In this document: piece after piece, positions 10,608 through 21,798 of the stretch
Position numbering within the stretch: position 1 is the first letter of the stretch
Layout: every line of letters starts with the position of its first letter
DNA from: Apophysomyces variabilis
Lineage: Eukaryota; Mucoromycota; Mucoromycetes; Mucorales; Mucoraceae
Assembly (NCBI GenBank): GCA_002749535.1
Contig: MZZL01000020.1
Coordinates: 1 to 64,000, forward strand
DNA length: 64,000 bases
Reading direction: 5' to 3'
The notes under the pieces: generated by a model
What the model saw: the letters and a program-made list of their open reading frames with translations, nothing else
Databases searched by the model: none
What the model was told of the DNA's origin: nothing
Made by a program: the position numbers and the translations under genes

Positions 10608-13079
10608 TTGGGCTGCAGACCTAAACCATGGTTTAGCATAAATGGTGTGCTATCCTCCCTGGTCGACCCCAACGATGATGCTGTAGCGTCACAGTTTCAA
10701 GCTGATTCTTTAAGCGCGTGGTATACTGCGGCGAACAATCTCTACAGTGGTTTTTTATATCCAAGATCTCTTACCAATGTCATCCGTCTGTTGCTCCGTG
10801 TAAACCTAGTGCCACGCCGCATGTCCAAATACATGCAGCTTGCGAAGAAGAAAGCCGAAGAAAAGAAGGATCGCCAAGAACAGCGACGAGATTTAAGATC
10901 TAATGTACAAATACGGCGCAATCGATCGTACTATACCAAGTAACTGAAAAGAAAGCATACATGAATGGTCGTCCCAATAATGTGGTCAAAGCTATTCAGC
11001 GCAAGATCGCTGATAATTTACCTCGAAGAGATCGAACAGAAACCCAGAAGAAATCGAATGAAGAGGAAATTAAAAGTCAAAAAGCTGATGATGAGTACGA
11101 AGCTTTTAGGCTTGATCAAGCAGAGGATGACCTGGTCAATGAATCTGAAGATGACGAAGATACGGAAGCTACTACTAGTAGGCAAGCTGCAATAACCAGT
11201 AAGGAAACCAGTGCTCGTACTATTCGTACACTAGTTGCAATTGTTCGTATGCTGGTCGAATCCTCCGGTGATCAAACGTACTATAAGTGCAAAAGACGTC
11301 GCGGATGCTGTTCATACGGGTACTATATTGACGATAGCCGAGCAACAAGTGGCTGCCAAAGTTGCCAACTTTCTGAAACCATACGCGCCTCGCAGAAATG
11401 AACCCGATGAACCTCCAGTAAAGCATATACTTACCGTATTGCTTATTGTGGCATTATCGACCGTAGTCAGTACTATCTTGGGCATGCAGGATCGCGCCAA
11501 CAAGCTGACGATAGACACAAATAACAAATAGGCTCTTGCAGTGAAAGCAGACGGCATCTACAAAATCATGATCGATGCATTCGGTATACGTACCAACAGA
11601 CAAGGAAAATTCATCACTAGTGGGCTTCAAGCGAGGACAGAAAAAGAAACCGTATTTGAAGCGTATTTCCAGATACATAAAATACACCGCTTGATGGATC
11701 AGCGTCATTTATTTTTCAGTTGGAAACTTTTCTTTGTGAACGAGTGGACTGTACGAATCGTAGCGACTATTAACCGAAACAAACTACATCAAGCACGTGA
11801 ATGATACGAGTCGAAGGCATTGCTAACCGATACAAACAACTTTAGGTATCTGCACTTCAAGAACGTCGAAATAATCAAAAATCCGTGGAACCCGAGATAA
11901 AACTCACGCTCAGGAAAGCTCAGTTACAGGAGAGAATTGATTGCACACAAGCAAGCATATTCAGTTTGGAGCAACAATTTGAGCCCAATACGAAAGGAAA
12001 TAGGTGCCTTGGAAAAAGAGCGGATGAATCACAGCACATCAGTCCATAGACGTACAAATAGCACGGCATATCGAAAACTAAAATCCTGTAAGAGTCCTAC
12101 AAGAAAAGCTCAAGCAAGCTCGACGGGATCGTTACGTCCTTAACAAAGCGATGAGAGAGGTAAGCCAAAAAGGGAAGGGCAAAGAGAAAAGCAGCTCTGC
12201 GACAAGTCCTTCCCGAAAACGAAAGCGTAAAAAGCAAAAGCGCAGTAGCCAAGCAACGTCATCCGCCAAAGCAAAGATCACCGAAGGGTATATGGCACAG
12301 GTAAGTACGCTTTAATCTGAAGAGATCATGAAAGATTGATAATCATTTTAGATGCTGTCTGTCGTGAAGCCACTTTTTGAGAAGAATTCGATCCCTGTTT
12401 GCCGTGTGGATCCCGGTATCCGGACCACTGGTGTGTCAACAAGTACGACATCTCCATGGATGATAGAGCGGATACGGGACTTTACCAGTAACACAACGAC
12501 AGAGCTACGGCACGATATTTACAACACCTGGAGTCTCCGAGCATCAGCTGTCGACCATCACTCGCGCTCGAACAGACATCGTCTGCGCAGAGAACGAGCC
12601 AAAATTGCTGAGAAAGAGGGGACCGAAACTGAGAACAGGAGAATTGAACGTGAAAAGCGTACTATAGAGGTTTACCCAGAAAGCATACCACAAGTATGCT
12701 GATGTCGAACGTATGCACTTCCCCCAAGACATGATTTCAGAAAAGCGCTTCATTTTTACGGCCATTGGCAGCCCACCAATTCTCACATTCGAGGACATGC
12801 TCGGAGGGGACTCAAACGGCTACGTGGAGTACAACGATGAAAAGGCTTGGTAGTTATTGTGAACGAATACAACACTAGTAAGAACTGCCACTGGTGTCTC
12901 AAGCCTCTACAGTTACAGAAACACCGAGGGAAGGACGGCAAGGTCAGAAAGTGTAATGGAGCTGTCCGCTGCGTGAACCCAATCTGTGTTAGCGTTGTCA
13001 ATGGTTGTAGCACGATGAACCGGGATGGCAATGCGAAGAACATTGCACTCAAAGGCGTATCCATGATTGTCTCCTGATG
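10608..13079 (+). pseudogene. Fanzor (eukaryotic TnpB-like RNA-guided nuclease), decayed
   Basis: The C-terminal third carries the signature of the TnpB/Fanzor family. RuvC-I DPGIRTTGV has its Asp near 12409. RuvC-II VNEYNTS has its Glu near 12865. A zinc ribbon follows, with NCHWC and RCVNPIC. RuvC-III MNRDGNAKNIAL has its Asp near 13024. A canonical intron (12301-12351, GTAAGT..TTTAG) joins a basic stretch (SPSRKRKRKKQKRSS) to the RuvC-I exon. Upstream frames at 10608-10943, 10961-11401, 11235-11531, 11541-11804 and 11937-12143 continue the same strand. The reading frame shifts near 12695 and again near 12850, and earlier as well, so the gene is dead, although all three catalytic acidic residues survive. 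Fanzors use a short RNA encoded next to the gene to cut DNA and usually travel inside transposons. No element ends were identified. Confidence 0.8.
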
Positions 13080-13319
13080 GAAGTCCAATCCCGGCGTTCA
13101 GCTCTCAATACTCAAGCAATTACAAGCTTGCACAACAATTTGCTAGTCAACCAACCCCGGTCCGACTTCTGCATGGCCCGTGAAGGGCAATTACCTAGTA
13201 AGTACAAGCACTGCTCTATATCGGTGACTGATTTTTGTAGATACTCCGTAGGTATATTGTCATACGGCAGTGAATTGTTATTGCTTCTATGTTATTCACA
13301 TGCATAAACAGGACATTGA

Positions 13320-13900
13320 GCTTAAGCCAAGAATTATACAGGTCATCATGCATGCTACCATGGGAATTCATCTAAGCCATCTCTGAAAAATCGGTGTAAA
13401 ACCTAATTGAACTTAGCCGATGTAACACGTTTTGTACTTCTTTTAAGTGACATCTGGTGGCTTCTGAGAGTCTGTGACAAACTTAGATTTCACAAATGTC
13501 CGTATCGCCAATGTGTCCAGCTCGTTTGATAATCTCTTTTGTTCGCCTGCGAACTTGACCAAAATGTTTGAACAATCATAACCTGGGTTCGAGGAACTAT
13601 GAGAAATGTTTGAGGGGTTTTCTCTGCTAGTGTAATACGACTTTTCTGTGGCTTTTAGAACATCCAGATGAATGTGACAAATATCTAGGGAGCCGGTGTG
13701 GATACAGTTACTACGAGAAAACATAACTTATATGGTTTGCTATTCTGATTTGTTTGTTATAGAACGAAAGCGTACATAAACATGATTACAGTTAGCCGCA
13801 AACATCGTATGGAGAATGTTGACTGGTGATATTATAAAGCCCGTTGACAAGCTAGCGTAGATTCAATTACGTTGTTTTGAGTCATCGCTTTATTAGACCT
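13320..13900 (+). repeat. Diverged copy of the AIG1-gene upstream block
   Basis: This region is recognisably related to the blocks upstream of the other three AIG1-like genes. An example is 'TCATCTAAGCC', followed by an 'AATCGGTG.AAAACCTAAT' pattern at about 13371-13410, matching 28351-28390, and later 'TTTAAGTG(A/T)CATCTGGTGG'. Unlike the copies at 20.1-21.8 and 27.4-29.0 kb it carries many substitutions and indels. It leads straight into the TATA box of the first gene. Confidence 0.7.
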
Positions 13901-13908
13901 TATAAATA
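13901..13908 (+). promoter_or_regulatory. TATAAATA box of AIG1-like gene 1
   Basis: TATAAATA about 205 bases before the ATG at 14114, preceded by CATCGCTTTATTA. The same word in the same context precedes genes 2, 3 and 4 by a similar distance, which supports a promoter role. Confidence 0.6.
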
Positions 13909-14113
13909 ATGCAAAATCCAATTTGAGCACAATCTTTGCTCTCTTCCTGTCAGGGTAGGCATATAGCTTGTTTTCCCCCAACCATTGATACTACCTACTT
14001 CTGTTGGAAAATGAGTGACCAAACCTATACTGACACAGTGTGTTTTAGCAGGTTTCCGGTACTTTTAGATTAAGCAGTCGCAACAAATCAAAATAATTTC
14101 AGAGCACGGAAAA

Positions 14114-14899
14114 ATGGCAGAACGTGGACCTATTAACCTAGTGCTGCTAGGAAATACAGGGTCCGGAAAGAGTTACATTTGTAAGGCCCTCGGCTGTGAT
14201 TTCGTTTCTACCAGAAGCCGAAACGGCCAAGGTGTGACGAGATATATCCAGACGGCTGCGGTAGAACTGAACGGTATCAAGTACACAGTGATCGATACAC
14301 CCGGACTTGTGGAAAATGACAAGAGTAAAATGCAAGAAAACGCGGATGAGATTGTCAAGGCCCTGAAAACAGGAGGCGAGTTCAAAATACTGGTAGTAGT
14401 AAGAGATGAAAGCGGCCGGGACGATACCAGAGTATCCTATTTTGCAAAGAAAATTCATGATGCGATTCCCAAAAATGTCAAAGTGGCGCTCGTGATAAAT
14501 AAGATTCCAATGTGCGATATTGACAACGTTGATTATGCTACGATGGCCGAGACCTGCCGAAGATACAATCAGTACGGCGAGATATTTAATTCCAGCTATG
14601 TTATGAAGATCAAGGAAGCCAATTTACCACCTGGGAAAGATCTCTACAAGTCGCAGAATGCCATAGATAGCTTCAGGTTAATCAAACTGGATCTCACAGA
14701 CTTACTGCAAAAGATGGATCCTGTCAATATCAGACCTGAAACAGTGAAAAGAATCACCGCAAACGAGCAAGACTTTGACGTCTGGAAAGAAATCATGAAA
14801 TGGGTCCGTATTGGTGGGAAGCCCGTGCTAGACGTAGCGTTGAATGTATGCATGACGATATTGTGTAATTACATCGCGAACGAAATTATGAGAATATAA
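14114..14899 (+). CDS. AIG1/GIMAP-like P-loop GTPase, gene 1
   Basis: Intact 261-residue single-exon frame. The G1 P-loop GNTGSGKS is at residues 13-20, a G2-like GVTR..QT is near 40-47, and G3 DTPG is at 61-64. A hydrophobic strand followed by VVRDESGRDD is at 92-104, and the G4 region LVINK is at 126-130. This spacing fits AIG1/GIMAP-type or related TRAFAC GTPases, which bind and hydrolyse GTP and often dimerise on membranes. The G4 motif has NK but no Asp two residues later (NKIP). The C-terminus (WVRIGGKPVLDVALNVCMTI) is a likely amphipathic or hydrophobic helix. It has three paralogues in the window and is the most diverged at its tail. Its upstream block is a decayed copy of that of its paralogues. 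Its biological role is unknown. Confidence 0.85.
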   Translation: MAERGPINLVLLGNTGSGKSYICKALGCDFVSTRSRNGQGVTRYIQTAAVELNGIKYTVIDTPGLVENDKSKMQENADEIVKALKTGGEFKILVVVRDESGRDDTRVSYFAKKIHDAIPKNVKVALVINKIPMCDIDNVDYATMAETCRRYNQYGEIFNSSYVMKIKEANLPPGKDLYKSQNAIDSFRLIKLDLTDLLQKMDPVNIRPETVKRITANEQDFDVWKEIMKWVRIGGKPVLDVALNVCMTILCNYIANEIMRI

Positions 14900-15477
14900 G
14901 AGATAATTATGGATCGGTATCAATCAATAGACATGGAGTGCATTAGATGCAACTTTATTCTTTAAGAAGGAGAAGGAAGCTACTGCTGAAATGCACTGAA
15001 GGTAATTCAGAGGGGGAGATATAAGACAATCTAGCACATTTTGCTGGACCTTAAGGTTCATTTACCTTTTCATGTTTTTGGTTCGTACTTCAGACCCTAC
15101 GGAATTTTAGGTAAATTTCTGATTAATTTTGGTTATTTGCAGTATTAGCGGTTGGAAGCGAACGTTTATCTTTGCATCCAAATCCCTCTTTCCTAGTATC
15201 CTAAATTTTCCCCCTAAAGATAGTGTCTTTGTTAAGCAAATCTAAGCCTGTGTGGAGAAAAGCTTCGCAACAGTGCTGAGGACAAAGTCCATAGACCCGG
15301 CTTAGATTAAGAGAAGGAGTCATAGATAGGTATGATATGCGTTTACACATGCAAAAAAATAAAGAAAAGAGAAAGAAAACCAATATTATTTTATTTCTTC
15401 TATGTTTTCAGGTATTCGCTGTGCAAGTACTACTATGATGTCTCAGATAAACTATGTTTCATGGAACCTTTTTATTA
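14900..15477. other. Intergenic stretch between GTPase gene 1 and the pogo element
   Basis: AT-rich sequence with no supported gene; short frames lack family patterns. It probably holds the 3' untranslated region of the GTPase gene. Confidence 0.5.
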
Positions 15478-17694
15478 CAGTGCCCCCCGCTATTGTCAAT
15501 CCCTGTTAATGTCAACCCCCGCTTATTTTCAACGATTTTCAGATTCCCGAGAAAACACTTATAAAAATTTTCAATCCCTCACTAATTTCATGATTCAATG
15601 TCTATAGGAGGGTTGAAACGGAATTGGGGTTTTCTTTAAAAAGCAAAATATTAGCCTACTCCCCAAACTGAAGGCAGTTTATAACGCGTTTATTGTTTAG
15701 AAAAATGTGAAGTAATCAAAGATTGTGTTTGATTTTGAAGACACTCTCGATGAAGTTCATCCCGTAACTCTCGCAGTTGGTTCTTCAGCTCTCCATGAGT
15801 GTCATCATCAAGGAAAAATATAACCTCATTGACCTTCGTAAGCTTTTCTTTCGTTGAGAGCTTGACAACACAATCATCATCATCTCTTTTTTCTTCTTGT
15901 CGTGCCTCCTTTTCTATAGCATCAATCTCTTTTTCCAGTAAGAGGATATCAATGATATCATCCTCACTTTGTGGCCGAGTTGCTTTGCGTTCCTCAACCG
16001 GTTCCAAGTCTATATCGACTTTCCCAGCAACATCTGGACCATAAATGCCTTGACAATGCAACATGAGTTGTTCTTTGACAGCTTCGCATTCTTCAGGTTC
16101 GCTAATACGACTGAGTTCTCCATCGCCAATCAGTTTCGTCTTCCGCCAGCAGTTCTGTATCGTTTGCTTTGTAACCTTTTTCAAAGCCATCACAATCCAC
16201 TTCATTGCGTGACGCTGGTCGACCTTGAACGGGTTTTCTACTGGCTGTAGTCCACGCACCTTTAAAGTAATGGCATTATAGGCTCTTTCATATTGTAGAT
16301 TTCTAAACAAATAGTAAGTAATATTCATTTTTACTTGCACTTTTACATTACCGATAATGAGCTTTAAAGGTTCGGATAATACCAGCATGCAAAGGTTGTA
16401 GCTTTGCAGTTGTATTTGCAGGAAGATACAGCAACTCAACATTCGTTGTGTTGTATTGACATCGATGCCCGGAAAAATTGTCAAGTAACAAGAGTACTTT
16501 TCGACCTTTTTCACGCATAGAATCATCAAAACGCATCAGGTACATCCTAAATATATCTCCTGTCATCCAGGAAGTCGAGTTAAAAAAGTATTGGTGGAAA
16601 CCTAGAAGATGAGCTATATGTTTGGTTAGTGAAGTCTCCCAAGTTTAAACAAGTCTATTACCGGGTTTGCCTCCGAAACACCTTGATTTCTCATGTTTTC
16701 CAATAATAAGCGGGTGCCTTACATCGCCACCATCGCTGTTGACAGTAATAGCTATTGTAAGTCTTGACTTGTCAGCCTTCCTGCCAAGAATGTGGGCACT
16801 AGAGATTGTTGTAGCTGGTGGTTCACTGTAATACAGCGCAGTCTCATCCATGTTGTATACATCGCAAGGATGGTAAGAAGCAATCTTTCTTTTAATTGAT
16901 GCTATAGAAGTAGTTATTGCTTCTTCATCGACGGCACCTGCTTCACCATGGATTCTGTGTACCCCAATGCTATACCGCTTTTGAAAACGATGCTGCCAGC
17001 CATTGGAAAATTTGATTCGTTCATTTTCCGGGATTTGCAATTTGTCTGCTAATTTTTGACCAGCTTTTTGATCATATCCCATTTCGTCTGGATGTTATTT
17101 TGTTCTGCAACTTGGATCCATAGTGCCAAAGCCTCTTCCAGTTTCTAGAATACTAACTGTAAGCCACATTAGTCATTAAACTTAAGTGTTACCGCATGGG
17201 CACAGCCACGCTGCTTCTTTTCCCATTGAAACGTATAATCTTTATCTTCTCGGGCGCGCTTCAAGAGCTTGGATATGGCAGTGATATTTCGTGGCTTTTC
17301 CAACTTGAACTCATCTTTAGCCCAGGCCGACAACTGCGCATTGGTTAAACGCGGATTATCGGTTTTCTTTTTGAAGAGTGCCGTTTTTTGAGCGGTAGTC
17401 AGCGAGACGTATTGTTGAACCATTTTGTACTGAAACTATCCAGTTTCTTGCAATACTATTCACTTTATTTACGTATATCGGAGAGAATGAGAACAATGAC
17501 AGCTCATTTATCAGACATGACTCATAGGTCATTGTACAGTGCAAATGAGTCACTGCTTAATCATAGCCAATGTTAGTGGATAACCAGTATTTTTGTACTA
17601 AGTTGAGTCATTGCACCTCCCCGTTAATGTCACCCCCCGTCTATTTTCAATCAGTATAGCCTAACGGAGGTATTGACAATAGCGGGGGGCACTG
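15478..17694 (-). mobile_element. Pogo/Tigger-like DNA transposon, complete ends
   Basis: The 2,217-base element has perfect 23-base terminal inverted repeats (15478-15500 and 17672-17694, starting CAGTGCCCCCCGCTATTG) and a TA target duplication (15476-15477 and 17695-17696). Just inside both ends lies a second motif in direct orientation, GTTAATGTCA followed by CCCCCG and TATTTTCAA (15507-15534 and 17625-17651). One transposase gene fills the inside on the minus strand. The perfect ends suggest a recent insertion. The transposase itself appears inactive. Confidence 0.92.
15690..17423 (-). pseudogene. Pogo-like transposase (CENP-B HTH plus DDE_1)
   Basis: Starts MVQQYVSLTTAQKTALFKKK at 17423 with a psq/CENP-B-type DNA-binding region (RLTNAQLSAWAKDEF; later NGWQHRFQKRY). 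The DDE_1 core has NMDETALYYSE (first Asp) and VLLLLDNFSGH (second Asp). The third block reads LQPLHAGIIRTFKAHYR, where the family has LQPLD, so the third catalytic Asp has become His (GAT to CAT). Three probable introns (after GCAHA, after GGKPG and after FKAHY) keep the rest open. One frame change near 17070, before MGYDQKAGQK, seems to be a one-base deletion. The tail is acidic and helical. The protein would move the element by cut and paste; with this substitution it should not. Confidence 0.85.
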
Positions 17695-17696
17695 TA

Positions 17697-18871
17697 TAAG
17701 CATCAATAAGTGTAGTGATGATAGCATGAATCATGCAGAAAACGCGCTAAAGTAGTTCCGCCGCGATCAATGCCATAGTTAGCGATGAGATAGATGAGCT
17801 AAAGAACAGCCAATTTTTGATAGTAGCATAACTAAAGCGTATTTACACTTTGACGCCAACGGAAGACCGTCATAAAAGAAATGCCTTTCCGACCTATCGA
17901 TCCAAAGAACCCATAATTAAAAAATTGTATGGATAGAACCCGGGCGCGTGCTACTTTTTCAGACGATGTCATAATCTTTATGCAAAAACAGCTCAAAAAC
18001 GACGAAATTTCGGACATTGAGAAAGATAGTGATTACGAGACCCCCCTTTGACAACAATGAACTTCTGCTATCTGTAGACGACGTTGGCGATGGGATCGAC
18101 CATTGGTTCAAATGGAATAGCGTGAAGGTTGACATGTTCTTCCAGGAAAAGGGTGTTGTGCTTGCGAACTGGAGGAGTCGTCGTGAATCAAACAATGTAG
18201 CCTCATTTCGGGGCATGAACAAGACAAGCATTTGATCTTGGCCTTCCCTTTGAGCTGCCCGTTGATGATCGGCTCGCCAAGAATCTAATGAGAGCATGCC
18301 AAGTATTTGTTGTGTTATGGTTATTTTGTTTAACTAGAAAGCACCAAAACTTTTCGCGCAGTAATATATATGGATCAACTCATCTTTCCAGACAGCATCT
18401 TCTACTTCCAAGAGGATAAACAGACTTAAGAATTCGCTTGTATCTCCATAACAAAAGTCTTGCACTCTTGAAATAGGTTAATTACTGCATTTAAGGTATC
18501 CTGTTCGTGGAACGGAAGTATTAGGAAGTCACACTACGACAGCGACGTATACTACAGTATAGTGTATACGATGGATTCTTTTTGGCCCCAGTAATGTTTG
18601 AAATTATATCTTACTGACATGCCTACACAAGCTGTAAAATGCATGTGAATGCTGAGACATGCTGACACGTATACTTTCGTCAAATAACCGCCATTAGATA
18701 CGGACAAAATTATTTGCCGTATCTTCTACTATATCCTCTATAGATATCTGTAGCAAGTGGTATGTAATTACTAGCTGTTTACCAACAAACTGCCAAAGCA
18801 AATAAAGTGATTAGAAAATTTTTCGCACAAATGAACAGAACAAATTAAAGATTTTTAAGATTGTTGATCCG
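17697..18871. other. Intergenic, with a coding-like remnant near 17930-18300
   Basis: Plus-strand frames near 17930-18030 (SDDVIIFMQKQLKNDEISDI) and 18017-18235 (SVDDVGDGIDHWFKWNSVK) read as protein-like, separated by a frameshift. A further frame to about 18300 reads LPFELPVDDRLAKNLMRACQ. I do not recognise the family. The rest of the region shows nothing. Confidence 0.35.
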
Positions 18872-19235
18872 TCAGAGGTTGAACCAGCAATAACAAGAAT
18901 GAGCTGATATAAACAGCATTAGAAATTTTAATGGCAAAAAATCAACCATGGCCAATATAACGAAGCAGCTAAGGAAAAGCCCTTTCTTGTAGAAAGAAAG
19001 GTATAAGCCAAGGTTTTGCGCAGGAAATCCTAGTACCACATATAACATAAGGCAATAAGCCAGGACCTTTTCCACATCACCTTTGTATGAAGCAGAAGCT
19101 GGGATATAAAGTGGCCTGTAATTTCTGTGCATGTAGTTGTCCCTCTTGTTTAACACGCAGCGCATATTTTGCTTCATATCTTTAGCCTGTATATCTCAAC
19201 TTTATTCAAAATTGGAAAACGGTAATAGCGCGTTT
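18872..19235. other. 3' flank of GTPase gene 2
   Basis: Between the preceding remnant and the stop of the minus-strand GTPase gene. A minus-strand frame at 18872-19177 is hydrophobic (VDFLPLKFLMLFISAHS) but has no family pattern and lies in the likely 3' untranslated region. Confidence 0.4.
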
Positions 19236-20042
19236 TCACTGCTGATCTAATTTTCTGCGCTCTTTCTCAATTTCCTCAGCGACACGACTATATGCTCCGG
19301 GTGTAAATAGATCCAACGCGGCCTTCAGAAAAGCCTTCCCAGCAGTTTTGGCCCATTTTACAATGTCTTCCCAGACACTGTAGTCTTTTTCATTTGCGGT
19401 GATTGATTTCACTGCTGTGGGGTTGATATCAACAGGATCCATCTTCTCCAGTAACTCTATGAGATCGAGTTTGATTAATCTAAAACTATCTTTTGCATTC
19501 TGGGAGGTGTAGTCGTCATTGCCAGGTGGTAAATTGGCCTCCTTGATCTTCATGACGTATCTGGGATTAAATATCTCGCCGTACTCGTTGTATCTTTGGC
19601 AAGTCTTGGCCATCGTTTCCTCATTAACACGGTCGATATCGCACACTGCGACCTTATTCATCACAAGCGCCAACTTGACATTTTTGGGAATCGCATCGTA
19701 AATTTTCTTTGCAAAATACGATACTCTGATATCGTCCCGGCCGCTTTCATCTCTTACTACTACCAGTATTTTGAACTCGCCTCCCATTTTCAGGGCCTTG
19801 ACAATCTCATCCGCATTTTCTTGCATTTTACTCTTGTCATTTTCCACAAGTCCGGGTGTATCGATCACTGTGTACTTGACACCGTTTAGTTCTACTGAAG
19901 CCGTCTGGATATATCTCGTCACACCATGGCCGTCATCGCTTCTTGTGGAAAGAAAATCACATCCGAGAGCCTTACAAATATAACTCTTTCCGGATCCTGT
20001 ATTTCCTAGCAGCACTAGGTTAACTTCTTCACTTTTGGTCAT
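19236..20042 (-). CDS. AIG1/GIMAP-like P-loop GTPase, gene 2
   Basis: Intact 268-residue frame. The P-loop GNTGSGKS is at 13-20, GVTRYIQT near 40-47, DTPG at 61-64, RDESGRDD at 97-104 and MNK at 128-130, again without the Asp of NKxD. The C-terminal section has DYSVWEDIVKW, then a helical stretch ending in a strongly charged tail (VAEEIEKERRKLDQQ). It is closest in layout to gene 3, which has the same length and tail type. The start is supported by the paralogues, which all begin a few residues before VNLVLLGNTG. It is transcribed away from the inverted-repeat arm at 20118-21798, which supplies its promoter. Its role is unknown; membrane-linked GTPase activity is inferred from the family. Confidence 0.85.
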   Translation of the reverse strand: MTKSEEVNLVLLGNTGSGKSYICKALGCDFLSTRSDDGHGVTRYIQTASVELNGVKYTVIDTPGLVENDKSKMQENADEIVKALKMGGEFKILVVVRDESGRDDIRVSYFAKKIYDAIPKNVKLALVMNKVAVCDIDRVNEETMAKTCQRYNEYGEIFNPRYVMKIKEANLPPGNDDYTSQNAKDSFRLIKLDLIELLEKMDPVDINPTAVKSITANEKDYSVWEDIVKWAKTAGKAFLKAALDLFTPGAYSRVAEEIEKERRKLDQQ

Positions 20043-20117
20043 TTCCTATGCTCGAAGATTGGTTTGATTCGTTGGGGTGATTGATAGAAAAGTTCGGTAA
20101 ATTCACTAAAGTATATA

Positions 20118-21798
20118 GTGTTAGTACATACATAATCATTCATTTTCAAATAATAGCTGGTAATATAAATGGGGGAGTAGAACAGGATATATATGTACCT
20201 GGTCAAGAAGATAGAAAGATAACGTTCCAATGTAGCTGTTCTGGACCTTATTTATAACGTTTAATAAAGCGATGGACCAGAGTAGGCTAATGATTTTACA
20301 CTACTTCATCAATGTGCTTTATAACATCACCGGCGATATCCTGTTTATGGTGACTGCACCTAACCTAAATTCATGTATATGCATACTTTTATCCCATAAC
20401 AAAATAAAGCAGAATAACAAACCACATAGACTTTTCTTGCGTTATTACAGTCACAGTAAGTATATTTACGCTGCATTGCTAGGTTTTGCCACATTCATAC
20501 AAATAGTCCAGAAATCTACTCACAGACATATCAAAACACCAGAAAACTTCTAGTATTTTGATGGTCCCTCCAAGCCGAGTTATAGGTGTTTAGACACATT
20601 GAATGTTTCTACAGACAAGCAAAGAAACTACGAAACGAGCTGCAGACATTGGCAACACCAGACCTTTCAGGCTTAGACTTGATTCGAATATTGATTAAAG
20701 GTAGCCGAGGTTCTCAGAATCCACCAGATGACACTTAAAAGGAGCCATAGAAGAAGTCTTACATTGCGTAAACTCTATTAGGTTTTCCACCGATTTTCAC
20801 AGACGGCTTAGATGATATTCCCATAGTGCGCATGCATAGCAATCTAAATAATCTTGGATTAAGCTCATCATGCAGGTTTTGTATCTCAACGACATAGAAT
20901 CATCACTAACACATGACCATATGGCTATGCACCGCACAGATATCCATTTCGCTGTTAACATGTTTGCTCCAAACTCAGTCTAACATTGACATATGGTCCC
21001 AATTTTGATATTTCACGACTTTACCAGATACAGTGGAAGAAAGTTACATTCCACCATTAGTCCACGCACAAAACATACGTAAGCAAGATCCCTTCTTAAT
21101 TCATAGTGTACCTTATCGCTCTTTTTCCCAAGAAAACCAACACTGTGGGAAAGAATCTTCAAACAATTCTCAATCTTAACCTTTTTCAACGGAGTTTTTC
21201 AGATATTCAAGATAATGCCCCCCCAGAGAAACCAAACATTGAATGCATATACAGACGACAAAGCTACCAAATGTAAAATATTGGGCTATATGTGAATCAG
21301 CTGACACAATAACGGAACCACCAAGGCTTGGTCTAACCAATTAGTAAGGCAAAAAAATTACGTGACATAGCGAGAAGCAGAGCATCTAGGGGTTAATCTA
21401 GAAGCGGATAGTGTATAATATAAGCTATGATTACTTTAAAAAAGGCAAAGACACATGTGCTCCCAGTTATAAGTGTGTACTGTCAGCTGCGGGTTGGCAT
21501 TGTGGCTCAATGTTTGTGTTTTTCCGCAATGATCTAAATGTTGTGTAACTTACTGATATTTGTGTTATTCCGGGGAAAGCAAGAAAGAAGTCTTATGGTT
21601 CCAATTGATAACAGATCTCTAAAAACAAGTCTGTAGCAGCTTTAAAATTTTTCACTGCATCAATAAACGCTACTGACTCGGTGAGAACGCAGTATAGCGG
21701 TACTTTTATTCAAGGCATTTCCAAGGTGAACTGTTACGAACAGTGTAATTTTCTTTTTATTGTTGATTGAGACTGGTTATAACTGGCTGACCCGTCTT
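20118..21798. repeat. Inverted-repeat arm, left (upstream block of GTPase gene 2)
   Basis: These 1,681 bases recur in inverse orientation at 27368-29048 (paired coordinates sum to 49166) and are identical wherever I compared them. The gene-distal part, 20586-21798, also recurs directly at 35508-36720 (offset 14922). The arm holds the promoter of gene 2 and ends sharply at GACCCGTCTT. A 93-residue frame inside is an effect of the duplication and not a supported gene. Confidence 0.9.
20249..20256 (-). promoter_or_regulatory. TATAAATA box of AIG1-like gene 2
   Basis: TATTTATA on the plus strand (TATAAATA on the gene strand), about 207 bases before the ATG at 20042. It lies inside the inverted-repeat arm and pairs exactly with the box at 28910-28917. 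Confidence 0.6.

Noticed and set aside
20272..20553. 93-codon frame present identically at 28613-28894
   Set aside because: It lies in the upstream block on the strand opposite to the GTPase genes, and its identity is explained by the inverted duplication. The diverged copies upstream of genes 1 and 4 do not keep the frame.
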